A stretch of 64,000 nucleotides of DNA. Source: Alteromonas oceanisediminis (lineage in GTDB: Bacteria > Pseudomonadota > Gammaproteobacteria > Enterobacterales > Alteromonadaceae). Under the pieces are notes generated by a model. That model saw only the letters and a program-made list of their open reading frames with translations, ran no database searches and was not told where the DNA came from. The stretch spans positions 192,041-256,040 of the forward strand of contig NZ_JAHCTA010000006.1 of NCBI RefSeq assembly GCF_018474025.1. Direction: 5' to 3'. This document shows, piece after piece, positions 39,652 to 49,850 of the stretch. Positions within the stretch are counted from its first letter, which is position 1. The number at the start of each line of letters is the position of its first letter. The translations under genes were made by a program, and so were the position numbers.

Positions 39652-41355
39652 ATGACCGTAAAAACTCGCCTTGCCATCGTTGAAGATAATGCCAGTGCAC
39701 GTATTCACTTGCGCAGCCACCTATTGGCATTGGGGAATCTAGACATCTTTAGCTTCAGCAATGGTCAGGAGCTGAAATCTGCATTGCGCACGCAGTCAAT
39801 GGATATTGTGGTATTTGACTTTCACCTTGGGCAACACAAGAATGGTGTCGAGTGGGTTCAATCCTTACAGAAAGCCGGTTTGCTCAAGCCTTCAACCGGT
39901 GTGATTTTCGTGACGTCTGATCAGACGCCACAGACCATTGGTCAAATCATTGATTTACAACCCGATTTTCTCATCATCAAGCCATACACGATCCGCACTA
40001 TCAAGCAGATAATGCAGCAGTATTTGTCCATCCGTCGACTGACTCTGGGTATTTTAGAACGCATTGATAAAGGTGAGTTAGCGGAGGCGCTGCGAGAGCT
40101 TGATGATTTAATTGCCAATCCCAAATACGTCAAACAACAGGTTCATTTATTAAAACTGTCTGGCAAATTGTTACTCCAAAACCAACAGTACGACAAAGCG
40201 CTCGCCTTATATCAATCGGTGTTAAAGCGTTCAGATCGTGTCATCTGGGCACGTTGGGGATTGGTAAAAAGTTTGTTCATGCGTGGCGACTGGCAACGAT
40301 GCCAGCAACAAATCAGTCATTTACTGGATATTCAGTTAACGCAAAACAAAGCGTATGAATGGTTAGCGTGCATTGAGTTTGAACAACACAATTACGCGCA
40401 GGCTGAGCGTTGGCTGGACAACATCAAACTCAGCGAATTAACGCTTCAGGCGGTGCGCCTAAAATCAATGACCTATGAAATGCTAGAACGCATTGATGAT
40501 GCCATTGCGTTATTGGAAAAAAAGCGCCAAACCGCCTTGAGCGTGCGAGAGCATCGGGAAGAGCTTACCTTCGAGCTTGCTGATTATCATATTAAAAATG
40601 CGGCAGCGGTGAATTTGGAACAACGCAAAGAAGATTTGTACAAAGCCCGATGTTTGATTGGTAATGCCGGCCGCAGTACGGGTGACCGGCAAATCCATCA
40701 ACGTCGGGACTACATGCTCAGTTTAGCCAACCTGTTGGAAGGAGAAACCGAGCGGGCAAAGCGTTTACTTGAAAATGACTGGATGCACAATTTTTCCCGC
40801 AGTGAAGTCAATACGATGTTAATTGCAGCGCAGGTATGGCAAGGCGTTGGTGATGCGGAACGTGCGCAGTTAATTCTGCAGGAATGTGAGTCGAAAATCG
40901 CGGGGTTAGGTGATCAGGTCGAGCAATCAATCCTGCAAACACTGCTTATTAGCAATGAGAAACAGCTTAATAATGCCGACGATTTAGCCATGCAATACAA
41001 TCAGCGCGGAAATGATGCATTTATCGCTGGGCGACATCACGAGGCACTGGCCTGTTTCTATAAAGCTTATCGATTGGCTGCGTCTATACCCGCGTTTGCC
41101 ATCAATTTATTGCAATGTATGGTAAAACATGGGCTCTCAAGCTACCGCGGAACCTATACATTGTCGCTGGTCGAAGACCTTCAAGAGTATCCTCTGTCAC
41201 AATCTAACCGGCAGCGTCTCAACGAAATCAAACGGCAGATAGCCAGCGCCCCCACGGCCTTCACACCCAAGCCGGACGACACCGGCTTGCCTGATGTGGG
41301 AGCTGAAGAGAGTGACAAAGGCAATGCAGATTTACTCCCTTCTGCGCTGCACTGA
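39652..41355 (+). CDS. Receiver-domain/TPR protein 2
   Basis: 567 residues from ATG 39652; an in-frame GTG at 39583 would add 23 residues with no receiver homology. Receiver domain 5-125 with IVEDN, D56 in VVFDFHLG and K in LIIKPYT. The rest is TPR-type helical repeats (ALALYQSVLKRSDRVIWARWG; YNQRGNDAFIAGRHHEALAC), ending in a low-complexity Pro/Asp tail. Same architecture and similar C-terminal TPR block as 19319-20974, so a paralogue. No output domain other than TPR; a phosphorylation-controlled interaction hub is inferred. Confidence 0.87.
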   Translation: MTVKTRLAIVEDNASARIHLRSHLLALGNLDIFSFSNGQELKSALRTQSMDIVVFDFHLGQHKNGVEWVQSLQKAGLLKPSTGVIFVTSDQTPQTIGQIIDLQPDFLIIKPYTIRTIKQIMQQYLSIRRLTLGILERIDKGELAEALRELDDLIANPKYVKQQVHLLKLSGKLLLQNQQYDKALALYQSVLKRSDRVIWARWGLVKSLFMRGDWQRCQQQISHLLDIQLTQNKAYEWLACIEFEQHNYAQAERWLDNIKLSELTLQAVRLKSMTYEMLERIDDAIALLEKKRQTALSVREHREELTFELADYHIKNAAAVNLEQRKEDLYKARCLIGNAGRSTGDRQIHQRRDYMLSLANLLEGETERAKRLLENDWMHNFSRSEVNTMLIAAQVWQGVGDAERAQLILQECESKIAGLGDQVEQSILQTLLISNEKQLNNADDLAMQYNQRGNDAFIAGRHHEALACFYKAYRLAASIPAFAINLLQCMVKHGLSSYRGTYTLSLVEDLQEYPLSQSNRQRLNEIKRQIASAPTAFTPKPDDTGLPDVGAEESDKGNADLLPSALH

Positions 41356-41362
41356 CACAAAT

Positions 41363-42238
41363 CTATTCGTCACAAAAGCGTCGTAACAGACTGGATGTGT
41401 CGTTGCGACCGCCGCCTAGTTGCTGCACATCAGCGTAAAACTGATCGACTAACGCGGTTAATGGCAGACTAACGCCTCGATGCCGCGCCTCATTAAGCGC
41501 AATGCCAAGATCCTTACGCATCCAATCAACGGCAAAGCCAAAATCATACTCACCAGACAACATCGTTTTAGCGCGATTATCCATTTGCCAAGATTGTGCG
41601 GCGCCTTGCGAAATTGCTGCCACGACGGCTTCACAATCAACGCCCACTTTCTGTCCGAACTGGAGTGCTTCGGCTAAGCCCTGAATGACCCCGGCGATGC
41701 AAATTTGATTCATCATTTTGGCTTGCTGGCCCGAGCCTACGCTGCCAATATGCTGAACGCACTTAGCGTAGTGCTTTAACACCGGTTCGATGATCGCAAA
41801 TGTGGCAGCATCGCCGCCGACCATGACAGTCAGTGCGCCGTTCTCAGCACCCGCTTGCCCACCGGAAACCGGCGCATCAAGAAAACCAGTACCGTGCTCT
41901 AAACACGCCTCAGCGAGTTCATTGGCTAGCTCAGCAGAAGCGGTGGTGTGATCAACCACAATCGCCCCCTCCTTCAAGCCCGCCAGTATACCTTCATCAC
42001 CATACATCACTGACCGAACATCATCGTCGTTCCCGACGCAAATGAATACCACATCGGCGTCGGTGGCTGCCTCTTTTGGAGTCGCGTGAGCGCTACCGGG
42101 ATACTGACTCTCCCACCGCTTAGCTTTCGCTTCAGTTCGATTAAAAACATTCACGCTAAGCCCTGCGTGCGCAAGATGACCCGCCATGGGGAACCCCATT
42201 ACGCCCAGACCAATAAATGCGACTTTTTTCACTGACAT
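41363..42238 (-). CDS. NAD(P)-dependent beta-hydroxyacid dehydrogenase (HIBADH family)
   Basis: 291 residues. Rossmann motif VAFIGLGVMGFPMAGHL at 5-21, substrate signature DAPVSGGQAGAENG (~120-133), and catalytic Lys in GSGQQAKMMNQ. Same family as MmsB, but distinct sequence, and closer in style to GarR/YihU/glyoxylate-succinic semialdehyde reductases. The substrate is open. RBS AAAGAGG. Ends 7 bases from the convergent receiver-TPR gene. Confidence 0.88.
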   Translation of the reverse strand: MSVKKVAFIGLGVMGFPMAGHLAHAGLSVNVFNRTEAKAKRWESQYPGSAHATPKEAATDADVVFICVGNDDDVRSVMYGDEGILAGLKEGAIVVDHTTASAELANELAEACLEHGTGFLDAPVSGGQAGAENGALTVMVGGDAATFAIIEPVLKHYAKCVQHIGSVGSGQQAKMMNQICIAGVIQGLAEALQFGQKVGVDCEAVVAAISQGAAQSWQMDNRAKTMLSGEYDFGFAVDWMRKDLGIALNEARHRGVSLPLTALVDQFYADVQQLGGGRNDTSSLLRRFCDE

Positions 42239-42342
42239 GTTTGCCTCTTTTGATTCAATCGCCTGATCATGCTCACAACACTTGCGAGCATGATATCGGC
42301 GGTGTAGCGTAGTGGTTTGAAGAATAATAAAAGGTTAGCACA

Positions 42343-42831
42343 ATGTCTCAAACAATTTACGACTATGAAATGCCATTGAACAATGGCGAACTAAAATCTC
42401 TGAGTGATTATAAAGGCAACGTTTTGCTGGTGGTCAACACCGCCAGCAAGTGTGGTTTTACCCCTCAGTACGGAGGGCTGCAAGCGCTTTACGACGAGTT
42501 TAAAGATGATGGTTTTGAGGTATTAGGCTTTCCGTGTGATCAATTTGGCCATCAGGAACCTGGCGAAGACAGTGAGATCAAGCAATTTTGCAGTCTCAAC
42601 TTCAATGTCAGCTTTCCGTTGTTTAAAAAAATAAAGGTCAACGGTGACAATGCGGCACCGCTATTCAATACGCTTAAACAAGCAGCTCCCGGTTTACTCG
42701 GAAGTACGCGGATCAAATGGAACTTCACCAAGTTTTTAATCAACCGTGATGGTCGGGTCGTTGGGCGTTTTGCTCCTACGACAAAACCGGAAGCGCTGAA
42801 AAGTGAAGTGAAGAAGCTGCTGTCAGCCTGA
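42343..42831 (+). CDS. Glutathione/thioredoxin peroxidase (GPx family)
   Basis: 162 residues. It reduces peroxides in the cytoplasm (no signal peptide). Peroxidatic C37 in NTASKCGFTPQYGGL, the conserved GFPCDQFGHQEPG containing the catalytic Gln, and WNFTKFLI (catalytic Trp/Asn). The Cys (not selenocysteine) type; C-terminal second half resembles bacterial BtuE/GpxA. Operon with the dehydrogenase 15 bases downstream. Confidence 0.93.
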   Translation: MSQTIYDYEMPLNNGELKSLSDYKGNVLLVVNTASKCGFTPQYGGLQALYDEFKDDGFEVLGFPCDQFGHQEPGEDSEIKQFCSLNFNVSFPLFKKIKVNGDNAAPLFNTLKQAAPGLLGSTRIKWNFTKFLINRDGRVVGRFAPTTKPEALKSEVKKLLSA

Positions 42832-42846
42832 CCACAAGGTGCCGTG

Positions 42847-43863
42847 ATGCCAACAGACACTTACCGCGTTGCAGTGTTTAGCCATAAACCTTACGACAAA
42901 GAGGCTCTTGCAACAGCGGCAAGCCTGCATACCACTGGTCCTGTGCGGCTTGACATCAATTATCTTGAGCCCAGGCTATGTTCTGACACGGTAGCACTCG
43001 CCGCCGACTATGATTGTGTTTGCCTCTTTGTGAATGATGAGGTTAACGCATCGACAGCGCGAGCCCTGAGTCAATACGGTGTGTCGCACATTGCGCTGCG
43101 TTGTGCGGGCTACAACAACATCGATGTGTCAGCGTGCCACCTTGCGGGTATCAGCATTAGCCACGTGCCAGCTTATGCACCGGAAGCCGTCGCCGAGCAC
43201 GCCATGGCACTTATTCTGACGCTCAACCGGAAGATGCACAAAGCCTACAATCGCGTTAAAGAGGGCAATTTTGAGCTGCAAGGGCTGCTCGGATTTACCC
43301 TGTTTGGCAAAACAATTGGCGTGATCGGTACGGGTAAAATCGGTAAAGCATTTATCAAGATTGCGCGTGGATTTGGTTGCTCCATTCTATGCTACGACCC
43401 TGCCCCCGACCAGGATATTACCGACAGCGAGGTTCGCTATGCTCCGCTTAACGTGGTGTTGTCGGGCAGCGATATAGTCAGTTTACACTGCCCGTTGACG
43501 CCGCAGACCGCACACATAATCAATCACGATGCGATACAGCGCATGAAGCAGGGTGTCATGTTGATCAACACATCACGTGGCGGGCTTGTTGATACCAATG
43601 CGCTGGTGAGTGGGCTGAAGACAGGACATCTTGGTTATGTCGGATTGGATGTTTATGAAATGGAATCAGATCTTTTCTTTCGCGATCGTTCCTGTGAGGT
43701 CATTCAAGACGATACATTCCAACGGTTATCAACCTTTCACAATGTGCTGATAACAGGCCATCAAGGCTTTTTTACTCAGGAAGCCGTAAGTGAGATTGCT
43801 CAGATAACGATTAAAAACATGTACGCGGCAGCCAACGGCCATCCAAACTCGCGCTTTCTTTAA
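42847..43863 (+). CDS. ldhA: D-lactate dehydrogenase (2-hydroxyacid dehydrogenase)
   Basis: 338 residues from ATG 42847 (GTG 42844 adjacent; AAGGTG ahead). NAD-dependent reduction of pyruvate to D-lactate. LRCAGYNNIDVSA at about 77-89, Rossmann GVIGTGKIGKAF at ~150-161, SLHCPLTPQT, INTSRGGLVDT with the catalytic Arg, and HQGFFTQEAV with catalytic His. The C-terminal half pattern fits fermentative LdhA. Co-transcribed with the peroxidase. Confidence 0.9.
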   Translation: MPTDTYRVAVFSHKPYDKEALATAASLHTTGPVRLDINYLEPRLCSDTVALAADYDCVCLFVNDEVNASTARALSQYGVSHIALRCAGYNNIDVSACHLAGISISHVPAYAPEAVAEHAMALILTLNRKMHKAYNRVKEGNFELQGLLGFTLFGKTIGVIGTGKIGKAFIKIARGFGCSILCYDPAPDQDITDSEVRYAPLNVVLSGSDIVSLHCPLTPQTAHIINHDAIQRMKQGVMLINTSRGGLVDTNALVSGLKTGHLGYVGLDVYEMESDLFFRDRSCEVIQDDTFQRLSTFHNVLITGHQGFFTQEAVSEIAQITIKNMYAAANGHPNSRFL

Positions 43864-43887
43864 AGCGTTTGTCAATACCACCAATGA

Positions 43888-44667
43888 TCAGGACTCCGGT
43901 GCCTTAGCAATGATGTGAAAATAACGTCCTAGCCATTTATACGGTTCGATAGCACCCAAGCGCTTCTCCAGCGCGAACAGCTCATCATACTTTTCGACCT
44001 GATGCGTTCTATCTCTTAAATAGTCATGAAAACAGCGCACGCCAGCGCTCGCGTATACGCTCAACCCCGCTTCGCTGACCCACTGCAGAACCTCTTGGGG
44101 TCGCTGCGGATTCTGCGGATTAAGCTTAACTTGTCGCTTTACCTTGAGTCCGCGTTCAATGTAATCGAAGTTTCCGTACACCGCATTGCTGAATAGCGCG
44201 GCATCGGCATTGAAAAAACTCAGACTCAGTAAGCCCCCTGGTCGAATCAATTGCGCCAGAGAATGGACAATTTTTCTGGGTTGATGCGTCCATTCTAATA
44301 CCGCATGACATATCACCAGCGCTGCGCGTTCATTTGCGTCAAGCAAGCTATTGAGATCGCCTTGGTGGAACCGAACGCGCGGACTGTCTGTGAGTTTCGC
44401 ACGCGCCAATCTCAATACATCCTCAGAGATATCATTCAGCAATACGTTATGCCCTGCACGTAGCATCACCTGAGCCATTTCTCCGGTTCCACCACCCACA
44501 TCAATCACATCCAATACAGTTTGCTCTGGTAACCATGGACGCAATTGATACTGAAGCAACTCGTGCCGTAGCCGGCCTTTGCTGGTGCCGTAGATATTTC
44601 GCTCAAACTTATCAGCTAACCCATCAAAGCTGCGATCCCGACCCGTCAGGTTATTCGGATCAATCAT
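43888..44667 (-). CDS. cmoM: tRNA 5-carboxymethoxyuridine methyltransferase CmoM
   Basis: 259 residues. SAM-dependent methylation of cmo5U34 to mcmo5U34 in tRNA. The CmoM-type N-terminus DRSFDGLADKFERNIYGTSKGRLR is diagnostic; SAM motif VIDVGGGTGEMA follows at about 52-63, then LNDIS and HAVLEW. Shares an ATGA overlap with the Nif3-like gene upstream. It belongs to the same modification pathway as TrhO at 17640. Confidence 0.9.
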   Translation of the reverse strand: MIDPNNLTGRDRSFDGLADKFERNIYGTSKGRLRHELLQYQLRPWLPEQTVLDVIDVGGGTGEMAQVMLRAGHNVLLNDISEDVLRLARAKLTDSPRVRFHQGDLNSLLDANERAALVICHAVLEWTHQPRKIVHSLAQLIRPGGLLSLSFFNADAALFSNAVYGNFDYIERGLKVKRQVKLNPQNPQRPQEVLQWVSEAGLSVYASAGVRCFHDYLRDRTHQVEKYDELFALEKRLGAIEPYKWLGRYFHIIAKAPES

Positions 44668-45425
44668 GCTGGATTAGGAATATCAACGAATTCGACCTGA
44701 ACGTCATAGTGCGCAGCAAGATGCTCGCCTAGCGCCTTGGCGCCATAACGCTCAGTGGCATGATGACCGGCCGCAAAGAAGTGGATCCCCATCTCGCGCG
44801 CCGTATGGATAGTTTGCTCAGACACTTCGCCGCTGATAAAGGCATCAATGCCCTGCTCTGCTGCGGCATCAATATAGCCTTGTCCACCGCCAGTGCACCA
44901 CGCGACCGTGTTAATAATGCCCTCGGGCTCGCCTTCGCTCAGCACACGTGTATCTAAAGAATCTGTCAACTGCTGATGCAAATCGGCATGTGTCAATGGC
45001 TGGCTAAAACGCCCCCGCATCGCAACACTGAATGGGTTTGCTGGTTCGAGACCAACGCCGACGTCGATACTTAATCGCTTAGCTAACTGGGCATTATTGC
45101 CCACCACAGGGTGCACATCGAGTGGCAAATGATAGGCCAACAAATTGATGTCGTGGCTCAACAATGCTTTCAGACGCTGGCGCTTCATTCCGCGCACACA
45201 TTGCTCTTCGCCTTTCCAAAAGTACCCGTGATGGACCAGTATAGCGTCTGCGCCACGCTTAATGGCTTCGTCGATTAACGCCTGCGACGCGGTGACACCC
45301 GTCACAATACGATTGATTGATTCACGACCTTCAACCTGAAGTCCATTCGGACAGTAATCCTTAATTTTGTTCACATTGAGATAGTCCGCTAGGTATTGAA
45401 CTATCGCTTTTTGCGTTGTAGCCAT
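44664..45425 (-). CDS. Nif3-like dinuclear-metal-centre protein
   Basis: 253 residues from ATG 45425 (AAGGT ahead); the extra 42 codons upstream are not conserved-looking and are rejected. NIF3/DUF34 (YbgI-like) family: NGLQVEG near residue 24-30, VHHGYFW (metal His pair), HLPLDVHP, GGGQGY, and GEVSEQTIHTARE plus HHATER for the second metal. Forms a hexamer with two metals; biochemical role unsettled, with GTP cyclohydrolase or metal chaperone proposed for relatives. Operon with cmoM. Confidence 0.9.
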   Translation of the reverse strand: MATTQKAIVQYLADYLNVNKIKDYCPNGLQVEGRESINRIVTGVTASQALIDEAIKRGADAILVHHGYFWKGEEQCVRGMKRQRLKALLSHDINLLAYHLPLDVHPVVGNNAQLAKRLSIDVGVGLEPANPFSVAMRGRFSQPLTHADLHQQLTDSLDTRVLSEGEPEGIINTVAWCTGGGQGYIDAAAEQGIDAFISGEVSEQTIHTAREMGIHFFAAGHHATERYGAKALGEHLAAHYDVQVEFVDIPNPA

Positions 45426-45609
45426 GTTAAAACCTTGTAAATTAGACTTTGCTTCAAAAAATCGGTATAAATTTATTCGCGTATTGCATACCCATAGTGT
45501 AACGCATACGCAGAGATGCTTAATACCAGAAATATCATACTGTGAAAGCAAGCACAGTCGCTGAGCATCTGATTCTTACTGAAAACAATGATAAGGAAAA
45601 CGATCCGTT

Positions 45610-45939
45610 ATGGCGTCGCTAGATAAAGAACAGGTTATTGAAAAATTTACCCTTGCCTATACCAAAGCTAACGGCAAGGCCCCTTCGATTGAAGCAAAAG
45701 GTGGTTGGTATAGCGTTGATGGCGGGAAAAACATCCGTTTGGCCCAACTTGACGAATTAGCTGATGAACTGGCTGGTACAAATCAGGCAACCAGCAAGAA
45801 GTCAACGGCTAAGCCAGCATCCAAGCCTGCGGCAAAGAAATCCAAAAAGCCGGCCTCCTCAAAAGGAAACTTCTCTGTGAAGGCATTTTGGAACGAGCAG
45901 ATTAAAGATCAAAACAGCGGCTCGATACTACCGCGTTAA
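45610..45939 (+). CDS. Small protein with histone-H1-like basic tail
   Basis: 109 residues. A folded-looking N-terminal part (about 1-58, VIEKFTLAYTKANGKAPSIE) followed by a Lys/Ala/Ser/Pro-rich region (SKKSTAKPASKPAAKKSKK) and a short conserved-looking end (FSVKAFWNEQIKDQNSGS). The tail is typical of nucleic-acid-binding bacterial H1-like proteins. No family assigned. RBS AAGGAAA. Its last 12 bases overlap the convergent thioesterase gene. Confidence 0.72.
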   Translation: MASLDKEQVIEKFTLAYTKANGKAPSIEAKGGWYSVDGGKNIRLAQLDELADELAGTNQATSKKSTAKPASKPAAKKSKKPASSKGNFSVKAFWNEQIKDQNSGSILPR

Positions 45940-46389
45940 TCCAACGTGGCCTGCATAGTTTATTGGCCCTACCCGATGTGAAGCGCCTAGCGCTTCCTTA
46001 ATGGCCTCTGGGATTGGCACTGCAGACGCTGTTTTCTCACTCATCACCACATAAGTGACTGAGGCAGTGGCAATCTCGCGTACACTCGGGTTAGCCGACT
46101 CGTAATGGGTAATGTTGCAGTTGAGGGTGAAAGACGTGGTACCAATGCGCTCGCACGTCATCTCTAACAGCAATACCTGATCAAATGTAGCGGCATTTTT
46201 CCAATTGATGGTTAAATTAACCACTTGCGTCATCAAGCCCGCGTTTTGTAGGCTATCGTAGCCGTTACACAAAAAACGCAGATATTCCGTACTGGCAATA
46301 TCGACATAGTCCGCATACCGCGCGTTAAACACCACATTTTGTGGATCGCACTCACCAAATCGAACCCGCAGTAGCGTATCAACCTGCAT
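45928..46389 (-). CDS. Acyl-CoA thioesterase (4HBT hotdog family)
   Basis: 153 residues. Hotdog thioesterase: VRFGECDPQNVVFNARYADYVD near the N-terminus carries the catalytic Asp of 4-hydroxybenzoyl-CoA-thioesterase-like enzymes, and TINWKNAATFDQVLLLEM is the conserved strand pair. Cytoplasmic hydrolysis of an acyl-CoA, substrate unknown. It follows the DUF2058 gene by 18 bases on the same strand. Confidence 0.88.
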   Translation of the reverse strand: MQVDTLLRVRFGECDPQNVVFNARYADYVDIASTEYLRFLCNGYDSLQNAGLMTQVVNLTINWKNAATFDQVLLLEMTCERIGTTSFTLNCNITHYESANPSVREIATASVTYVVMSEKTASAVPIPEAIKEALGASHRVGPINYAGHVGLTR

Positions 46390-46407
46390 ATGGTGCCCGC
46401 CAATACA

Positions 46408-46950
46408 TCACCACGTTAAATCATCGGGAATATCAAAGTCAGCGTACCAATCATCCTGATCGTCATCAGTCACACTATCTTTGTCTTGCTGCGACGCAAT
46501 ATACACCACGACTTCTGGGCGACGCTGAAGGATTTTCTCGGCAACCTGCATGGGAACCAACTCGTACTCACCGTTGTCATCAACCACGGCAAGCTTTCCG
46601 GCAAGCGCACCTTTATGCAGCGCCTGTGTAACGTAAAGTCGCTTGATTTTATTGTCATGCGTGAAGTTAAACACAATATCGCCGTTGCGGCGCGACTGCT
46701 TATTCATATCGATAAGCTGTTTAACCTGAGCGTTGATCGCACGGGCTTCTTTCTGAGCCTGTTGCTCCTGATTGAGCTGACGATCACGCTGTTTTTTAGC
46801 CTGCAAAGCTTCCTCAGCAGCACGTTTCGCTTCTGCTGACTGAGGCTGTTTTGCTTTTTGCTGTTTACGCTTCTCAGCGCGCGCTTTCTTGGCAGCACTT
46901 TTATTCGCAACACCGGCTTTTAGCAATTGTTCTTGTAATGACGGCGCCAT
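46408..46950 (-). CDS. DUF2058 (YaiL-like) protein
   Basis: 180 residues. N-terminal SLQEQLLKAGVANKSAAKKARAEKRKQ then a Gln/Lys/Ala-rich coiled coil to ~95, and a C-terminal conserved domain (VFNFTHDNKIKRLYVT, LAVVDDNGEYELVPMQVAEKI). Matches DUF2058 nucleoprotein/polynucleotide-associated proteins such as E. coli YaiL. Function unknown. Starts 3 bases after the topA stop, so co-translated. Confidence 0.88.
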   Translation of the reverse strand: MAPSLQEQLLKAGVANKSAAKKARAEKRKQQKAKQPQSAEAKRAAEEALQAKKQRDRQLNQEQQAQKEARAINAQVKQLIDMNKQSRRNGDIVFNFTHDNKIKRLYVTQALHKGALAGKLAVVDDNGEYELVPMQVAEKILQRRPEVVVYIASQQDKDSVTDDDQDDWYADFDIPDDLTW

Positions 46951-46953
46951 AAA

Positions 46954-49593
46954 CTAGGACTTCTTCTTACGTTTATCATCGGCAGACCACTTGCCTTTAT
47001 CATACCAAGCAGACCAACCTGTGGCTTTACCGTTTTCATCTTCAGACATGACATACTGCTGCTTGGTTTTCCGGCTATAACGAACCAGTGTGGCGTTCCC
47101 ATCGGGGTCTTTTGCCGGAGCATCGGCCAAATAATAGAACTTGGGCGAAATACGATCACGAAAACGGGCTAATTCAGAGACTAATGGTGCGCGTGTTTCC
47201 CGCGATTTCGGAAAATTGTGCGCCGCCATAAAAATACCCGATGCACCATCGCGTAATACAAAGTGCGCGTCTGAGTTTGCACACGGTAGCTCCGGTAAAT
47301 CGACCGGATCTTCTTTAGGCGGGGCTGGCTCGCCGCTGCGCAATAATTTTCGGGTGTTTTTACAATCTTCTGCAGTGCACCCGAAATACTTTCCAAATCG
47401 GCCGTTTTTCAGCTCCATATCTGAACCACATTTATCACACTCAATGATCGGGCCGTCGTAGCCCTTCAGTTTAAACGTGCCTGATTCGATATAGGTACCA
47501 GGGCACGTTGGCGTGTTACCACAAACATGTAGTTTACGCGTTTCATCGACCAGATAGCTGTCCATCGCGGTACCACAAATGTCGCAACGACGTTTGGAGC
47601 GCAGCGCTTCGGTTTCCAACTCTTCTTCATCTTCAACCTTAACAACTTCATCACCCGGCGTCAGATTCATGGTCTTCGTGCAACGTTCTTTGGGTGGTAG
47701 ATTGTACCCAGAACACCCTAAGAAAACCCCCGTACTGGCAGTGCGAATATTCATCTCACGCCCGCAGGTTGTGCATTCAATGCCAGCAGGAACTGCCTGA
47801 TTTGGGCGCATTCCTCCCTCTTCGGCGTCGCGCTCTGCTTGCAGCAATTTCTGATAAAAATCCGCGTAGAATTCGTCGAGAACTGTTTTCCAGTTTTTCT
47901 CGCCCTGCGCGATTTCATCCAATTGTTGTTCCATGTTGGCTGTAAAATCATAGCCAATCAGATCGTCAAAATTCTCCATCAAACGATCATTAACAATTTC
48001 ACCCATTTTTTCAGCGTAAAAGCGCTTATTGTCTAGTCGCACATAACCGCGATCCTGTATGGTAGAAATGATACTCGCATAAGTTGACGGGCGCCCGATA
48101 CCGCGTTTTTCAAGTTCTTTAACCAATGAAGCTTCATTGAATCGTGCAACTGGCTTAGTGAAATGCTGTTTTGGATCGAGTTTGTTGAGCGTTAACTTAT
48201 CGCCCACTTTGACGTCTGGCAAGCTGAGGTCTTCCTCACCTTTTTTACGCAACTGTGATTGAACCCGCGTCCACCCATCAAACTTCAACACACGGCCTTT
48301 TGCGGTGAGTTCAAAATCGTCCGCTTTAACCCGAATGGTTGTTGCATCATATTTAGCGGGCGGCATCTGGCAGGCCACAAACTGACGCCAAATCAACTCA
48401 TACAAACGTTGTGCATCACGTTCCATATCCGTAAGCGACGCTGCTTTAACATTCACATTTGAAGGACGTATCGCTTCGTGAGCTTCCTGCGCCCCCTCTT
48501 TACTGCCATAACTAAGCGGTGAGTCGGGTACATACTTGGCACCAAATTCGTTCTGAATAAAGTCGCGGCAAGCGCCCACTGCCTCTTGGCTAAGATTGGT
48601 TGAATCGGTTCGCATATAGGTGATGTGCCCAGCCTCATAAAGGCGTTGTGCCATCATCATGGTTTTCTTAACCCCAAACCCTAACCGTGTACTGGCAGCC
48701 TGTTGCAGCGTTGACGTAATAAATGGCGCTGACGGCCGACTGGAGGTCGGCTTTGATTCACGTTGCAACACTTCGTAATCTGCCGCGGTCAATGCCGCTA
48801 CAGCGGCATCGGTCTGTGACTTGTTCTTCGGTTTAAACGCCTTGTCTGCTTGTTTGGCGACCAACATGCGCAGTGGCGTATCGCCTTTGGCGGTCAGATC
48901 GGCATGCACGTCCCAAAACTCTTCCGGTACGAACGCTTTGATCTCGCGCTCACGCTCTACCACCAGCCTTACCGCTACCGATTGAACACGCCCCGCAGAG
49001 AGGCCCCGTGCAATCTTCTTCCACAGCAGTGGCGACACCATAAAGCCAACGACACGATCCAAGAAGCGTCTGGCCTGCTGTGCATTAACACGAGCAAGGT
49101 TAACCTCTGAGGGCTGCTGGAATGCTTCCTGTATCGCGTTTTTGGTAATCTCGTTGAAGACAACGCGCTTATAATGTTTGCCTTTGTCGCCTAACAATTC
49201 TTGTAAATGCCAGGCGATAGCCTCCCCTTCTCTATCCAAATCCGTTGCGAGATAAATGGTGTCGGCGTTCTTGGCTAGCTTTTTTAGCTCCGTGACAACC
49301 TTTTCTTTACCCTGTAGTACCTGATAATGAGCATGCCAGTTATCTTCAGGGTCAACACCCATGCGATCGACTAACTTCAGGTATTCGTGTTTTCTAAGGT
49401 ATTCCTGCTGTTTTTTCTCGGGAAGCTTTTTCAGCTCCTTGGCGGGCATTTTGGGTTCTACATTACCTAATGCTTTTGTCGGGAGGTCGCGAACATGGCC
49501 AACACTTGATTTAACAATAAAATCTTTACCTAAATATTTATTTATTGTTTTTGCCTTGGCTGGCGACTCCACAATGACCAGTGATTTCGTCAT
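46954..49593 (-). CDS. topA: DNA topoisomerase I
   Basis: 879 residues. Relaxes negative supercoils. Toprim domain with [17 protein letters not shown] (6-22) and [15 protein letters not shown]; active-site Tyr in [12 protein letters not shown] (~330); DNA-gate motif [14 protein letters not shown]. The C-terminus has three C4 zinc fingers (CTTCGREM...C, CDICGTAM...C, CDKCGSDM...C at ~610-755) and a Topo C-zinc-repeat-type end. Length fits the gammaproteobacterial enzyme. Upstream 200 bases are very AT-rich. Confidence 0.96.
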   Translation of the reverse strand: MTKSLVIVESPAKAKTINKYLGKDFIVKSSVGHVRDLPTKALGNVEPKMPAKELKKLPEKKQQEYLRKHEYLKLVDRMGVDPEDNWHAHYQVLQGKEKVVTELKKLAKNADTIYLATDLDREGEAIAWHLQELLGDKGKHYKRVVFNEITKNAIQEAFQQPSEVNLARVNAQQARRFLDRVVGFMVSPLLWKKIARGLSAGRVQSVAVRLVVEREREIKAFVPEEFWDVHADLTAKGDTPLRMLVAKQADKAFKPKNKSQTDAAVAALTAADYEVLQRESKPTSSRPSAPFITSTLQQAASTRLGFGVKKTMMMAQRLYEAGHITYMRTDSTNLSQEAVGACRDFIQNEFGAKYVPDSPLSYGSKEGAQEAHEAIRPSNVNVKAASLTDMERDAQRLYELIWRQFVACQMPPAKYDATTIRVKADDFELTAKGRVLKFDGWTRVQSQLRKKGEEDLSLPDVKVGDKLTLNKLDPKQHFTKPVARFNEASLVKELEKRGIGRPSTYASIISTIQDRGYVRLDNKRFYAEKMGEIVNDRLMENFDDLIGYDFTANMEQQLDEIAQGEKNWKTVLDEFYADFYQKLLQAERDAEEGGMRPNQAVPAGIECTTCGREMNIRTASTGVFLGCSGYNLPPKERCTKTMNLTPGDEVVKVEDEEELETEALRSKRRCDICGTAMDSYLVDETRKLHVCGNTPTCPGTYIESGTFKLKGYDGPIIECDKCGSDMELKNGRFGKYFGCTAEDCKNTRKLLRSGEPAPPKEDPVDLPELPCANSDAHFVLRDGASGIFMAAHNFPKSRETRAPLVSELARFRDRISPKFYYLADAPAKDPDGNATLVRYSRKTKQQYVMSEDENGKATGWSAWYDKGKWSADDKRKKKS

Positions 49594-49850
49594 GAAATTT
49601 AATTAAACCTTTGATTTAAATGAGGTTTACACAGCGTTGAATGAAAAACCAACAAACGCTATATGAATAAAGCTTTTTTAACATATATCGGCAAAGTGAA
49701 TAGAAAACAAGTTCTTATTAATAGATAACCGTTATTGGCTATTTAACCACCACTCAAACTGGTCGCTTTTTAACCAGTGCGATTGGCAGCGATCCTTAAA
49801 TGCGTATAATGCCTCGCATTAGGAACACATCGGCACAGGAAATCCTTTAT
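49594..49850. promoter_or_regulatory. AT-rich divergent region topA / astB
   Basis: About 257 bases, strongly AT-rich, holding both promoters. Three TGAAT half-sites (about 49638, 49662, 49698) could reflect an ArgR-type operator for astB, but no full palindromic ARG box was identified. No gene is seen. Confidence 0.3.

Noticed and set aside
45426-45551. 42-codon N-terminal extension of the Nif3-like protein
   Set aside because: TTG start, Cys-rich unlikely sequence, no ribosome-binding site; ATG 45425 has one.
49594-49850. ArgR boxes ahead of astB
   Set aside because: Only isolated TGAAT half-sites; no full 18-bp palindrome, so not called as an operator.
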